DNA of 64,000 bases. Source: Lentisalinibacter orientalis. GTDB taxonomy: Bacteria > Pseudomonadota > Gammaproteobacteria > Steroidobacterales > Woeseiaceae. This document shows, piece after piece, positions 39,861 to 49,685 of this stretch. The notes beneath the pieces are model-generated. The model searched no databases and was not told where the DNA came from. It saw nothing but the letters and a program-made list of their open reading frames with translations. Each line of letters opens with the position of its first letter. Position 1 is the first letter of the stretch. The translations under genes were made by a program, and so were the position numbers. Where the stretch lies: positions 124,001-188,000 of the forward strand of contig NZ_JAPDRJ010000003.1 in assembly GCF_040706535.1 (NCBI RefSeq), given 5' to 3'.

Positions 39861-41099
39861 ATGACGAGACCCGTATTCGATTCCAGCGCAGCGTTGCACG
39901 ACGTCCGCTACGAGATCCGCGGTCAGCTGGCGCGGCGCGCCCACGAGCTCGAGAAACTGGGCTACGAGATCGTGCATCTGAACATCGGCAATCCGGGCCG
40001 TTTCGGCTTCCGCACGCCGGAGACCATGCGCCTGGCGATGATCGAAAACCTGGCCCAGTCCGAAGCCTACTCCCACCAGAAGGGCATCTTCCCCGCCCGC
40101 GAAGCCGTGGTGATGCAGCAGCAAAGCCGGGGCGTGGCGGGCGTCACGGCCGAGGAGGTGTTCATCGGCAACGGGGTCAGCGAGCTGATCGACCTGACCC
40201 TGCGGGCCATGCTGAACCGGGACGACGAGATCCTGGTGCCCAGCCCCGATTATCCGTTGTGGACGGCGGCGGTGACCCTGAATGGCGGCCGCGCGGTGCA
40301 TTATCCCTGCCTGCCGGAGAACGGCTTCCTGCCGGATCCCGACGTGCTCGAATCGCTGATCACGCCGCGCACCCGGGCCATCGTGGTCATCAATCCGAAC
40401 AATCCCACGGGGGCGGTCTATCCGCGAGAGCTGCTCGAGCGGCTCGCCGCGCTCGCCGAGCGCCACCGTCTGATCATGCTGGCCGACGAGATCTACGACC
40501 AGATGGTCTACGACGACGCCGAGTTCGTCCCCATGGCGACCCTCGTCAACGAGACGCTCTGCATCACCTACAGCGGTCTGTCCAAGGTGTACCGGGCCTG
40601 CGGCTATCGGGTCGGCTGGGCCGTGCTGAGCGGGGCCCTGGAGCGCGCGGGGGGCTACATGGAAGGGCTCGAGCTGCTGGCCGCGCTCAGGTTGTGCAGC
40701 AACGTGCCGTCCCAGTGGGCGGTGCAGACCGCGCTGGGCGGCTTCCAGAGCATCCGCCAGCTCGTCGCTCCGGGCGGGCGGCTCTACCAGTCGCGCCAGA
40801 CCGTGCTCGACGCCGTGGGGGCGAGTCGTTACCTGGAGCTGGTGGCACCGATGGGCTCGATGTACGCCTTCATCGGCGTCAATCCGCGCCGTTATCCCGG
40901 CTTCGACGACCAGGCGTTCGCGCTGGACCTGCTGGAGAACCGGCACGTGCTGGTGGCACCGGGGACGAGCTTCAACACGCCGTACCGCAACCACTTCCGC
41001 ATCACGATGCTGCCCGACTCCGACACCCTGGAGGAGGTCTTCGGGCGCATCGAGGAAGTGCTGGAGAGTGGCGTGCGCGGCCGTGTGACCGTTGCTTGA
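39861..41099 (+). CDS. alaA: Class I/II aminotransferase, AlaA-like
   Basis: A 412-residue fold-type I PLP aminotransferase closest in form to glutamate-pyruvate aminotransferase AlaA. Signatures are HLNIGNPGRFGFRTPETM, PSPDYPLWTAAVTLNGGRAV, VVINPNNPTGAVYPRELL, the aspartate in MLADEIYDQMVYD, and the PLP lysine at about residue 242 in SGLSKVYRACGYRVGW. The C-terminal arginine is in FRITMLPDSD. It would interconvert pyruvate/glutamate and alanine/2-oxoglutarate. ATG 39861 follows GAAGAGGA; the upstream in-frame ATGs at 39807 and 39822 lie within the tandem repeat. It is monocistronic or ahead of the nuclease pair. Confidence 0.9.
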   Translation: MTRPVFDSSAALHDVRYEIRGQLARRAHELEKLGYEIVHLNIGNPGRFGFRTPETMRLAMIENLAQSEAYSHQKGIFPAREAVVMQQQSRGVAGVTAEEVFIGNGVSELIDLTLRAMLNRDDEILVPSPDYPLWTAAVTLNGGRAVHYPCLPENGFLPDPDVLESLITPRTRAIVVINPNNPTGAVYPRELLERLAALAERHRLIMLADEIYDQMVYDDAEFVPMATLVNETLCITYSGLSKVYRACGYRVGWAVLSGALERAGGYMEGLELLAALRLCSNVPSQWAVQTALGGFQSIRQLVAPGGRLYQSRQTVLDAVGASRYLELVAPMGSMYAFIGVNPRRYPGFDDQAFALDLLENRHVLVAPGTSFNTPYRNHFRITMLPDSDTLEEVFGRIEEVLESGVRGRVTVA

Positions 41100-41143
41100 T
41101 CCGTCTCGAGAAACCGAAGCCAACCTACTGATATTTAGCGCTT

Positions 41144-43783
41144 ATGGCTGACGATCCGGTGGCTGACAACGCCGTCATCGTCACTGCCAGCCGGCGTCTG
41201 GCACGGCATCTGCGCCTGCGCCACGCGGCCGGGCGCGCGGCCGCCGGAGCCGCGGCCTGGGTGGCCCCGCGCTACCTCCCCTGGGACGTCTGGCTGGCCG
41301 AGGTCTGGCAGGCGGCGGGCTACCGTCCGGAAGCGCCGCTGCCCGCGCCCGTGCTCACCCCGCGGCAGAGCCGCACGCTGTGGGAGCGGGCGGCGTCGCG
41401 GGCGCTCGGGGAATCCACCCTGGCGGCAACCGGCGGCCTCGCCGCCCAGGCCGCCGCTTCCTGGCAGCGGGCCTGCGACTGGCGCGTCCCACCCGAGGCC
41501 CTGCGCGAGGCGGCACGCTCACCCGATGCCACGTTCCTGGCGCGGGCCATCGGTTACTACACCGCGGCCTGCGAAGAGGGCGGCTGGCAGGATCCGGCGG
41601 CACTGGCCGCCGCGCTGGCGGCGCGTTTCCGCCGGGGGGAGGCTCTGGTCGACGGGCCGGTCACCTTCGCCGGCTTCGAACGGCCCGCGCCGGCGCAGCG
41701 GGACCTGGTGGACGCCATGCGGGAGGCCGGCGTCCCGGTGACCCTGGAGTCGGGCGAGGGCCGGCCCGCGGCCGCGACGGTCTCGGTGCGCGCCGCGCCG
41801 GACCGGGATGCGGAGCTGCGGGCGGCCGGTGCCTGGGCCCGGGAGCGCCTGCTGGCGCAGCCGGAATGCCGGGTGGGGATCATCGTCCCTGACCTCGCGG
41901 CCGGGGCAGCCCGGGCCGCGCGTCTGATCGGCGAGGGCTTCAGCCCCGGCTGGCAGCTGCGCCCAGGCTCGCCCGCCGGTATCAACGTCTCCTACGGCCG
42001 TCCGCTGGCGGAATACGGCCTCGTCGATGCGGCACTCGGTGTGCTCGGGCTGATCCGGGACGACCCGGACTTCGCCGCGCTCGGCCGGCTGCTGCGCAGC
42101 CCGTTCCTGGCACCGGTCGGCGCAGACGGCCGGGCCGCCCTGGAGATCGCCCTGCGGGACCTGCCCGACCGCCGCTGGGACCTCGCCCGGCTGCCCGAGG
42201 CCCTGGGGCGACCGGCCGACCGGCTGCCCGAGTCCGCCGGCGAATTCGTGGAAACGCTGGCGGGCGTCGCGGCGCAGCGCGAGGACTGGCGGTCGCGCGC
42301 CATGCCGGCCGTCTGGGCGGAGCGGATGGATACGCTGCTGACGGCGGTCGGCTGGGGCCGGGAAACCGCCATGGACAGCGAGACGTGGCAGCTGGTCAAC
42401 GCCTGGCGCAACGTGCTGAATCAGTTTGCCGCCACGGGACCGGTCAGCGGGCCGGTCAGCGGGCATGGCGCCGTGGCGCAGGTTGCCGCCATCGCGCGCG
42501 ATACGCTGTTCCAGCCCGAATCCGACGACGAGGCCGTGCAGGTGATGGGCATGCTGGAGGCCTCCGGCATGACCTTCGATGCGCTCTGGATCGCGGGACT
42601 CGACACCACCACCTGGCCGCCGCCGCAGCGGCCCGATCCGCTGCTGCCGATCGGCCTGCAGCGGGACTACGGCATGCCCGATGCGACGCCGGCGGACACC
42701 CTCGACTACGCGCGACGCATCTATACCGGACTGCTCGGTTCCGCTCCGGAAGTCGTGCTGAGCTGGCCGCGCAGGGAGGGGGACGCGGAGCTGACGCCGA
42801 GCCCGCTGCTCGCCGGGCTGCCCACCGCCGGCAGCGTCGCAGAGGTGCCCGTCTACGCGGAAACGCTGGCCGGCGGCGCCGCGCTGGTGCCGGTGGAACC
42901 GGATCCCGCGCCGCCGCTCGCGGCCGGCGAGACGCTGCCCGGCGGGCACGGTGTGCTGTCCGCCCAGCGCACCCAGCCCTTCGATGCCTTCGCCCGCTAC
43001 CGGCTGCGAGCGGAGCCGCTGGAGACGCCGGTGGCAGGACTGTCCGCGCGGGAGCGGGGTACGGTCATCCACCGGGCGCTGGAAGCGGTCTACCGGCATT
43101 GGCCCGACCGGGACCGGCTGGCCGGGGCGGGCGCGGACGACCGGGCGCAAGCCGCGGCTGACGCGGTCGAACGGGCCCTGGCCCGCTACGCCAGGGGTGC
43201 GGATGCGCGACTCGCGGGCCTGATCGCGCTGGAGAGCGAGCGTTGCGCCGTTCTGGTCACGCGCTTCATCGAGGCGGACCTCGGCCGGCCCGGTTTCCGC
43301 GAGGTGATCTGCGAGGAACCGCGGGAAGTGGCCGTCGGACCGCTGCGGCTGTCCATCCGGCCGGACCGCATCGATGCCGTCGACGGCGGCTGGGCGATCA
43401 TCGACTACAAGACCGGCGCCACCGGCACCGCCACCGGGACGGACCCGGAGAACCCGCGTCAGCTGCAGCTCGTGGTCTACGCCATCAGCCAGCCCGGCCG
43501 CGTGCGCGCGCTGGCCGTCGGCGTCGTCCATCCGCACCGCATCGGCTATCGGGGCGCCCGGGAGGCGGACCTGGAATGGCTGGGCAGCGGCGTGCAATCG
43601 GTGGACGACTGGCCGGGGCTGCTGAACGCCTGGAAGGCCCAGGCCCACGGGCTGGCCGAGGCGGTGGCGGCGGGCGACGCGCGGGTGAATCTCAGCCTGG
43701 GCCTGGACGCCCAGCGGCCGCTGGCCGTGCTGAGCCGGGTGGCGGAACTGACCGACCTGGCCGACGGAGAACAGGGGCCGTGA
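41144..43783 (+). CDS. AddB-like PD-(D/E)XK nuclease, DNA-repair protein
   Basis: An 879-residue protein of the 'probable DNA repair protein' type found with AddA-like helicases in proteobacteria. The C-terminal quarter is a RecB-family nuclease: HRALEAVYRHWPD at about 640, RPDRIDAVDGGWAIIDYKTG near 735-755 (the catalytic D and D-x-K), and QLQLVVYAI. The rest resembles a helicase-like scaffold without an obvious Walker A motif, as in AddB relatives that have lost ATPase function. The four iron-sulfur cysteines of classical AddB are not seen. It is coupled to the helicase gene at 43780 by a GTGA overlap. A role in double-strand-break end processing is inferred. A 12-bp duplication at 42440-42463 encodes GPVSGPVSG. 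Confidence 0.85.
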   Translation: MADDPVADNAVIVTASRRLARHLRLRHAAGRAAAGAAAWVAPRYLPWDVWLAEVWQAAGYRPEAPLPAPVLTPRQSRTLWERAASRALGESTLAATGGLAAQAAASWQRACDWRVPPEALREAARSPDATFLARAIGYYTAACEEGGWQDPAALAAALAARFRRGEALVDGPVTFAGFERPAPAQRDLVDAMREAGVPVTLESGEGRPAAATVSVRAAPDRDAELRAAGAWARERLLAQPECRVGIIVPDLAAGAARAARLIGEGFSPGWQLRPGSPAGINVSYGRPLAEYGLVDAALGVLGLIRDDPDFAALGRLLRSPFLAPVGADGRAALEIALRDLPDRRWDLARLPEALGRPADRLPESAGEFVETLAGVAAQREDWRSRAMPAVWAERMDTLLTAVGWGRETAMDSETWQLVNAWRNVLNQFAATGPVSGPVSGHGAVAQVAAIARDTLFQPESDDEAVQVMGMLEASGMTFDALWIAGLDTTTWPPPQRPDPLLPIGLQRDYGMPDATPADTLDYARRIYTGLLGSAPEVVLSWPRREGDAELTPSPLLAGLPTAGSVAEVPVYAETLAGGAALVPVEPDPAPPLAAGETLPGGHGVLSAQRTQPFDAFARYRLRAEPLETPVAGLSARERGTVIHRALEAVYRHWPDRDRLAGAGADDRAQAAADAVERALARYARGADARLAGLIALESERCAVLVTRFIEADLGRPGFREVICEEPREVAVGPLRLSIRPDRIDAVDGGWAIIDYKTGATGTATGTDPENPRQLQLVVYAISQPGRVRALAVGVVHPHRIGYRGAREADLEWLGSGVQSVDDWPGLLNAWKAQAHGLAEAVAAGDARVNLSLGLDAQRPLAVLSRVAELTDLADGEQGP

Positions 43784-46700
43784 GCGATCGGACCATCCCC
43801 GATCAGGCCGAGCGCGACGCGGCCCTCGACGTGGAGCGCTCCTTCATCGTCCAGGCGCCCGCGGGTTCGGGCAAGACGGAGCTGCTGATCCAGCGTTATC
43901 TCCGCCTCCTGGCCCGCGTGGAGCGGCCGGAGGAAATCCTGGCCATCACGTTCACGCGCAAGGCCGCGGCGGAGATGCGTACCCGCATACTGGCGGCACT
44001 GGAGCGGGCGCGGGCGGGCGAGCAGGGCGATTCGGAGCACGAACGGCGCACGCTGGCGGCAGCGGGGGAGGCCCTGGACCGGGACCGGCGCAAGGAATGG
44101 CAGCTGACGGCCTTCCCGGAGCGCATGCAGATCATGACGCTCGATGCGTTCAACGCCCGCCTGGCGGCTGCGCTGCCGGTCACCTCGGGTCTCGGCGGCC
44201 GGGTGCGCATGGTCTCGGAGGCCGGCGAGTCGGGCATCTACCGGGAGGCGGCCCGGGCCACGCTGGACTGGGTCGCGGAAAGCGGGGAGACCGGCGACGC
44301 CGTGCGGGGACTGTTCCGTCACCTGGACAACGACGCGCTGGTGTGGGAGCGCTCCATCGCCGAGATGCTCGAGAGACGGGACCAGTGGCTGGCCATCACC
44401 GGTAGCGGGCCGACCGGCCGGGAAGAACGGCTGCGGCGGCACTTCGAACAGGCCATCGCCATGCTGGTGACGGATCGGCTGCGAGCACTGGACCGGGCAT
44501 TGCCGGAGCCCGCGCGGGAACCCCTGCTCGAACTCGCCCGTTTCGCCGCCGGCAACCTGGCGGAAGCCGGACGGGAGACGCCGCTCGCGGCGCTGCAGGA
44601 CTGCGACGTCTGGCCCGCTGCCGAGGCCCGCCAGCTCGCGCAATGGCAGGGGCTGGCCTGGCTGCTGGTCGCGCCGAGCAGCGGCAGCTGGCGCAAGCGC
44701 ACGGACAAGAATCTGGGCTTCCCGCCGGGCAGCAACCGCGAGAAGGAGGCGCTCGCCGCCGTGATCGAATCGCTGGCGGGGCGCGACGGCCTCGACCGGT
44801 TGCTGGCGGATGCAGGCAAACTGCCACCGCCCCGCTACGCCTCCGAGCAGTGGGAAGCCCTCACGTCCCTGCTGCACGTCCTGCCCCGGGCCACGGCCGA
44901 GCTGAAGACCCGCTTCGCCGCCCGCGGACTGGCCGACTACGTGGAAGTGGCGCTCGCCGCCCGCACGGCCCTGGGACCGCCGGACGAGCCGACCGACCTG
45001 GCGCTGGCGCTCGATTACCGCATACGGCACCTGCTCATCGACGAGATGCAGGACACCTCGCTGGGCCAGTACGCGCTGCTGGAGAGCCTGACCGCAGGCT
45101 GGGACGGCCGGGACGGGCGCACCGTCTTCTGCGTCGGCGATCCCATGCAATCCATCTACCGCTTCCGGGAGGCGGAGGTGGGCCTGTTCCTGGCGCTGCG
45201 GGCGAGAGGCATCGGCTTGCTGCGGCCCCGGGAGCTGGTACTGCAGACCAACTTCCGCTCCGGCGGCAACCTGGTGGAGTGGGCCAACCGGGCCTTCGCC
45301 CGGGTGATGCCGGCGGTGGACGACCTGGCCACCGGCGCCATCCGGCACAGCCCGTCGCAGGCGGCGCCGGGCCGGGAGGGCCTGGGCGAGTGCCGCGTTC
45401 ACGCGCTGCTGAATGCCTCGCCCCGGGAGGAGGCGGAGACCGTGAGAACGCTGCTCCGGGAGGCCCTGGACGAGCCGGGGTGCGCCGAGGTGGCCGTGCT
45501 GGTGCGCAGCCGCACCCACCTGCGCGAACTGCTGCCACTGCTGCGCGCCGACGGCGTCGCCTACGAGGCGCTGGAGATCGACCGGCTTACGGACCTGCCG
45601 GAGGTGCAGGATCTGCTCGCACTCACCCGCGCCCTGATTCACCCGCTGGACCGGGTCGCCTGGCTCGCGCTGCTGCGGGCGCCCTGGTGCGGCCTCACGC
45701 TGGCCGGGCTGCATGCGCTGACGGTCGGCGATGCGCTCAGCCCCCTCATGGACCTCATGGACCAGGAGGAGCGCCTCGCGCGTCTGGACGCCGACGAGCG
45801 GCGACGGGTGGAGTGGCTGCGGGAGCGACTCGCGGCAGCCCTCGAGCGCCCCGGGCTGCGCTCCCTGCGCGAGCGGGTGGAGCTGGCCTGGTTCTCGCTG
45901 GGCGGACCGACGCTGCTCCCGGGTGCTGCGGAAGCGGCGAATGCCTGTCGCTATCTGGACATCCTGGAGAGCCTCGAATCCGGCGGCACCCTGCCGGACG
46001 TGGCGGACCTCGAGTCCCGTCTGGACGAGGAGCGGGTCTCCAGCGAAGGCGCCGGCGCCCGGGTGCAGGTGATGACCATCCACAAGGCGAAGGGGCTGGA
46101 GTTCGATACCGTCGTCCTGATGGGGCTCGGCCGCCAGCCGCGAGGCAACCTCCGCGCGGTGCTCAACTGGCTCACGCTGCCGGACGAAGAAGGTCACGAA
46201 CACCTGCTGCCGAGCCCGATCGGCGCTCGCGGCGAGCGGGACAACGATCCCCTGCACGAGTTCATCCACGGCGTGGAAGCGGAGAAACAGCGGCTGGAGC
46301 TCGACCGCCTGCTGTATGTGGCCTGCACCCGTGCCCGCCGCACCCTGCACCTCGTGGGCCACACCCTCAGCCGGGACGGCAGCGCCCGGCCGCCGCCGGC
46401 CGGCACGCTGCTGGCCCGCCTCTGGCCGGCGCTCGAAGCCGACTTCGCGCGGGCCGCGGAGGCGGACGCCGGTGCCGATGAAGGGCACACGGCCGGCGAC
46501 CCGGGCGCCGAGCTCGTGGCACCCCGGATCCGCCGCGCGGTGCAGCCCTATCGGCCCGGCGAGCTGCCGGTGCCGGTGGCGCCGCCGGCGTTGCGCTTCG
46601 CGTCGCCCGGTGCGGAAGCCGCGATCGAGTACGCCTGGGTCGGCCGCGACCTGCGCCACGTGGGCACGGTCGTGCACGGCTGGCTGCAGCGGATGGCGGA

Positions 46701-47205
46701 CTGGCCGGACGAGGACCTGGCGCGGCGCCGGCTCGACGGTCTCGACGAGCGGCACGCCTCTCTGCTCGCGGCCACCGGGGTCTCGGCGGAAGGCCTGCAG
46801 GCGGCGGTGAGCCGGGTTCGGGCTGCCCTGCGCGGGACGCTGGAAGACCCGGCCGGACGGTGGATCCTGTTCGGGCAACATCGCAGCGCGGCGGCGGAAC
46901 TCCCCATCGAGGGCGTTGCCGACGGAAGACTGCTGCGGGTGGTCATCGATCGCAGCTTCGTCGACGCATCGGGCACGCACTGGGTGGTGGACTACAAGAC
47001 GTCCCTGCACGAAGGCGGCGACCTGGAGCGGTTCCTGAGCGAGGAGGCCAGGCGTTACGCGGAACAGATGGCCGGATATCGGCGGCTGTACGCGGCCGTG
47101 TTCGGCGAGACGCCCCTGAGCCTGCTGTACTACCCGCTACACGGGCGCGTGGTGGCCATGGACGAGGCGGCGACCTTGCGGCTCAGAGACGGCCTGCCAG
47201 GCTGA
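43780..47205 (+). CDS. AddA-like UvrD-family helicase/nuclease
   Basis: An 1141-residue SF1A helicase with a C-terminal RecB-type nuclease. Walker A is APAGSGKTELL (about 26-36), motif Ia ITFTRKAAAEMR, motif II LLIDEMQDTSLGQYALLE, motif III FCVGDPMQSIYRFREAEVG, motif V VMTIHKAKGLEFDTVVLMGL and the helicase C-terminal RLLYVACTRARRTLHL (with D before it). The nuclease motif is WVVDYKTS near residue 1068. With the AddB-like partner it should unwind and resect broken DNA for recombination, an alternative to RecBCD. The GTG start at 43780 overlaps the partner's stop. The 3' end overlaps that of the convergent gspN by 23 bases. Confidence 0.9.
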   Translation: MSDRTIPDQAERDAALDVERSFIVQAPAGSGKTELLIQRYLRLLARVERPEEILAITFTRKAAAEMRTRILAALERARAGEQGDSEHERRTLAAAGEALDRDRRKEWQLTAFPERMQIMTLDAFNARLAAALPVTSGLGGRVRMVSEAGESGIYREAARATLDWVAESGETGDAVRGLFRHLDNDALVWERSIAEMLERRDQWLAITGSGPTGREERLRRHFEQAIAMLVTDRLRALDRALPEPAREPLLELARFAAGNLAEAGRETPLAALQDCDVWPAAEARQLAQWQGLAWLLVAPSSGSWRKRTDKNLGFPPGSNREKEALAAVIESLAGRDGLDRLLADAGKLPPPRYASEQWEALTSLLHVLPRATAELKTRFAARGLADYVEVALAARTALGPPDEPTDLALALDYRIRHLLIDEMQDTSLGQYALLESLTAGWDGRDGRTVFCVGDPMQSIYRFREAEVGLFLALRARGIGLLRPRELVLQTNFRSGGNLVEWANRAFARVMPAVDDLATGAIRHSPSQAAPGREGLGECRVHALLNASPREEAETVRTLLREALDEPGCAEVAVLVRSRTHLRELLPLLRADGVAYEALEIDRLTDLPEVQDLLALTRALIHPLDRVAWLALLRAPWCGLTLAGLHALTVGDALSPLMDLMDQEERLARLDADERRRVEWLRERLAAALERPGLRSLRERVELAWFSLGGPTLLPGAAEAANACRYLDILESLESGGTLPDVADLESRLDEERVSSEGAGARVQVMTIHKAKGLEFDTVVLMGLGRQPRGNLRAVLNWLTLPDEEGHEHLLPSPIGARGERDNDPLHEFIHGVEAEKQRLELDRLLYVACTRARRTLHLVGHTLSRDGSARPPPAGTLLARLWPALEADFARAAEADAGADEGHTAGDPGAELVAPRIRRAVQPYRPGELPVPVAPPALRFASPGAEAAIEYAWVGRDLRHVGTVVHGWLQRMADWPDEDLARRRLDGLDERHASLLAATGVSAEGLQAAVSRVRAALRGTLEDPAGRWILFGQHRSAAAELPIEGVADGRLLRVVIDRSFVDASGTHWVVDYKTSLHEGGDLERFLSEEARRYAEQMAGYRRLYAAVFGETPLSLLYYPLHGRVVAMDEAATLRLRDGLPG

Positions 47206-47923
47206 ATTCCCGGCGTCCGGCCTCGTCCGGCGAGCCGAGGAAGCGCAGCGAGTTCGCGAGTGCGGCGGGCGCATCCGGCCGCGCCTTGACCTCGCCGCGG
47301 AGCTCGTAGTTCCTTTCGCCGGTGAGCGCGATCTCGCCGGCGACTTCGAGCGGACCGCCGCCGTCTGCCAGGACGCCGCGCAGGCCGCCGTCTTCGGTGG
47401 GCAGGAACTCCACCCGGTAATTGCCGATGGAATTGCTGCCCGCCGGCCGATATACGAGATCCTCGACGCTGACGGTGCCCACCAGCTCGCTGGGCCAGCC
47501 GTCGTCGAAACGGCCGCGCTCGATGTCCGCCCGGAGGCGGCCCTCCGCCTGCGCTACCGGCATGATCCGGGAGACGCTCTCGAGCGGCACGGAGGCCTGC
47601 AGGTCGGACACCTTCAGCGCGCCGGTGACGCTCACCGCGACGTCCCCGCGGACGCTGCCGCCCGGCATTTCCGCGTCGATCCGGTAGCCTGCTGCACCGC
47701 CCAGCAGGGCCGAAGGACGGAACTCCCAGCTCAGCGGCGCCAGGAATATTCCGCCGGCGGAAGCGCGCGCCGCCCGGCCGCTCCAGATCGTGCCCTCGAC
47801 GCCGGCGGTGCGGAATTCCGCCGGGGCGAACCAGGCCAGGGCGAGACGCGCGGGGAACAGCGCGACCAGGCCCAGAACGAACGCCGCGGCCGCGGCCGCG
47901 ATGAGCAGACGGCGGGAGAACAC
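47183..47923 (-). CDS. gspN: Type II secretion system protein N
   Basis: A 246-residue inner-membrane-anchored protein of the GspN family, with one N-terminal span (LLIAAAAAAFVLGLVALFPA) and a periplasmic region containing GVEGTIWSGRAARASAGGIF and LSWEFRPSALLGGAAGYRID, typical of GspN. Its role in the T2SS is accessory. The start is GTG at 47921-47923, overlapping the gspM stop by one base (TAGTG). It is the last gene of the gspG-N block and its 3' end overlaps the convergent helicase gene by 23 bases. Confidence 0.87.
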   Translation of the reverse strand: MFSRRLLIAAAAAAFVLGLVALFPARLALAWFAPAEFRTAGVEGTIWSGRAARASAGGIFLAPLSWEFRPSALLGGAAGYRIDAEMPGGSVRGDVAVSVTGALKVSDLQASVPLESVSRIMPVAQAEGRLRADIERGRFDDGWPSELVGTVSVEDLVYRPAGSNSIGNYRVEFLPTEDGGLRGVLADGGGPLEVAGEIALTGERNYELRGEVKARPDAPAALANSLRFLGSPDEAGRREFSLAGRL

Positions 47924-48405
47924 TAAAGCGCCCGTTCCAGCGTCAGCGTGGCATCCACGCGGCCGGGTTCCGCACGATTGGAAAACGAGGCGGCGCCGAT
48001 GTCGATGCCGTGCTGGCTGCCGAGCTGGCCCAGCCATTCCACCAGCGCATCGAAGGCGACGTTCTCGAAGCTGACCTGGATGGAATCGCCGTCCAGGGGC
48101 CGGCTGCGTTTCAGCGCGGTGCCGAGCCCGCGCTGGCGCACGGTGCTGTCGACGACCACCACCAGCGACTGCCCGCCGGGCGCGGAGGCCGTGCCGCCGG
48201 CGGAAGGTGACGGGAGGCGACCGCGCAGCTGGCGCAGATCGGTGACGAGTTCGCGCTGGCTCTCCACCTGGTTCTCGAGCCGGCTGTTGGCCCGGTCGAG
48301 AGGCAGCCAGACGCCCAGGTAGATCACCACCACGACGGTCAGCACGCCCGCCAGTGCCACAAGCATCTGCTCCCGGGGAGCGAGGCCCTGGAACCAGTCC
48401 TTCAT
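47923..48405 (-). CDS. gspM: Type II secretion system protein M
   Basis: A 160-residue bitopic inner-membrane protein of the T2SS platform. It opens with MKDWFQGLAPREQMLVALAG, followed by a membrane span (VLTVVVVIYLGVWLPL) and a periplasmic coiled coil leading to a ferredoxin-like domain ending in VDATLTLERAL. The PREQ motif before the span is usual for GspM. It partners GspL, whose gene overlaps by 4 bases (ATGA). Confidence 0.92.
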   Translation of the reverse strand: MKDWFQGLAPREQMLVALAGVLTVVVVIYLGVWLPLDRANSRLENQVESQRELVTDLRQLRGRLPSPSAGGTASAPGGQSLVVVVDSTVRQRGLGTALKRSRPLDGDSIQVSFENVAFDALVEWLGQLGSQHGIDIGAASFSNRAEPGRVDATLTLERAL

Positions 48406-49682
48406 GCGCCGGCTCCCTGAATCTGCAGACGGCTGCGGACGCTGCCTTCCTGCTGGTCGGTGGACTGAATCCGGGCCGTGAACCGCCCGCCCTGGTCCAC
48501 GAGCTTCCGCAACCGGTCCAGCGTCGCGACGTCCGGCGCGGTCAGCCGGATGTCCATGACCCCGTCCCGATAGCTGATGGCCTCGATGCGCGTGCCCGAG
48601 GTCTGGCTCATCGCGGCACTGATGCTCTCCAGCGTGGCGAGGAATTGCCGGGGCGTCTGCTCGGTGCCGCCGCCCTGGCCGAGACGCGCCAGCTCGGAGT
48701 TCATCTGGGCGCGGGGGTCGCGCACCTCGCGCACCCAGGGGAAGGCGGCGCGGAAGGCCTCGACCACCTCGGCCCGCAGACGTTCGTCCTCGGCCCGCAG
48801 CTCGGCGTATCGCAGCCCACTGCCGATCAGCGTCAGCACGATCAGCGCGGCCGCCAGCGCGGCCGCTGCCCGCCATGGCCGCAGCAGCGAGCCGGTGGCG
48901 CTGCGGGGCGCATAACGGCCCTGCAGCAGATTGATGCCGCCGCCCGCGGCGACCGTCACGGCGAGCCGGGGCAGGGCGCCGTCGGGCAGCAGCTTGACCT
49001 CCAGGCTGTCCAGCTGCTGGCGCAGCGCCTGGAATTCCAGTTCGTGGCGCTCGGCCACCTCCGCGTCGCTGTAGATCAGCACGTGCCGGGGCACCTCCGC
49101 CCTCTCTCCGGCAGATTCGCCATGCTCGTCCGGGTCGTCCAGCGCGCCGATGGCCGCCAGTGCGTCGCCGGGGCGCAGTCCCTCCAGCGCGAGTTCCATC
49201 GAGGCGCCGTCGTTCAGGATGATGCGGTCGTCCTCGATCAGGGCGCTCAGCGTGCCGGGGATGCGGGCGAGACCCTGCGCTTCACTGAACACGCCGGCCG
49301 GCTCCATGCCGGCCTCGCGCAGCCGCGCGAGCAGGGTGTCGAGGAACGCCCGTTCGACCACTGCCACCGGGGTACGGCCGTTGCTGCGCCGCTCGCCGGC
49401 CGCGAAGTGGAGCCGGTCCACGTCCTGGGCGACCTGTTCCTCGAGGGCGAAGGGCAGGGCCTGCAGCAGGCGGGCCCCCTTGGCCGGGACGTCGGCGGAA
49501 GTCAGCAGCACTTCGGTGGCGGGCACCAGGACGTGCACGCGGCGGTCGCCGGCCGCCGCGGCGGCTTCGGCCAGCGTGCCGTGGCCGGGTTCGCCGCGGC
49601 GCGCACCGCTGGAGTCGACCGCCAGCCAGTCCGTCTCGCTCGCGTCAGCGCCCGCTACGCGGATGACGAAGATCTCGGCCAT
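48402..49682 (-). CDS. gspL: Type II secretion system protein L
   Basis: A 426-residue T2SS platform protein. Residues about 1-245 are the cytoplasmic actin-like domain that binds the GspE ATPase (LPFALEEQVAQDVDRLHFA is a conserved stretch). A single span lies near 273-293 (AAALAAALIVLTLIGSGLRY), and the periplasmic ferredoxin-like domain closes the protein. The start is ATG at 49680-49682, three bases after the gspK stop. No gspE is present in the window, so its ATPase must be encoded elsewhere. Confidence 0.94.
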   Translation of the reverse strand: MAEIFVIRVAGADASETDWLAVDSSGARRGEPGHGTLAEAAAAAGDRRVHVLVPATEVLLTSADVPAKGARLLQALPFALEEQVAQDVDRLHFAAGERRSNGRTPVAVVERAFLDTLLARLREAGMEPAGVFSEAQGLARIPGTLSALIEDDRIILNDGASMELALEGLRPGDALAAIGALDDPDEHGESAGERAEVPRHVLIYSDAEVAERHELEFQALRQQLDSLEVKLLPDGALPRLAVTVAAGGGINLLQGRYAPRSATGSLLRPWRAAAALAAALIVLTLIGSGLRYAELRAEDERLRAEVVEAFRAAFPWVREVRDPRAQMNSELARLGQGGGTEQTPRQFLATLESISAAMSQTSGTRIEAISYRDGVMDIRLTAPDVATLDRLRKLVDQGGRFTARIQSTDQQEGSVRSRLQIQGAGA

Positions 49683-49685
49683 GCT

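Noticed and set aside
43546..47010. 1154-codon open frame on the minus strand opposite the helicase gene
   Set aside because: High GC gives long antisense frames. The plus-strand helicase has every SF1 motif in order, while the antisense product has no recognisable domain.
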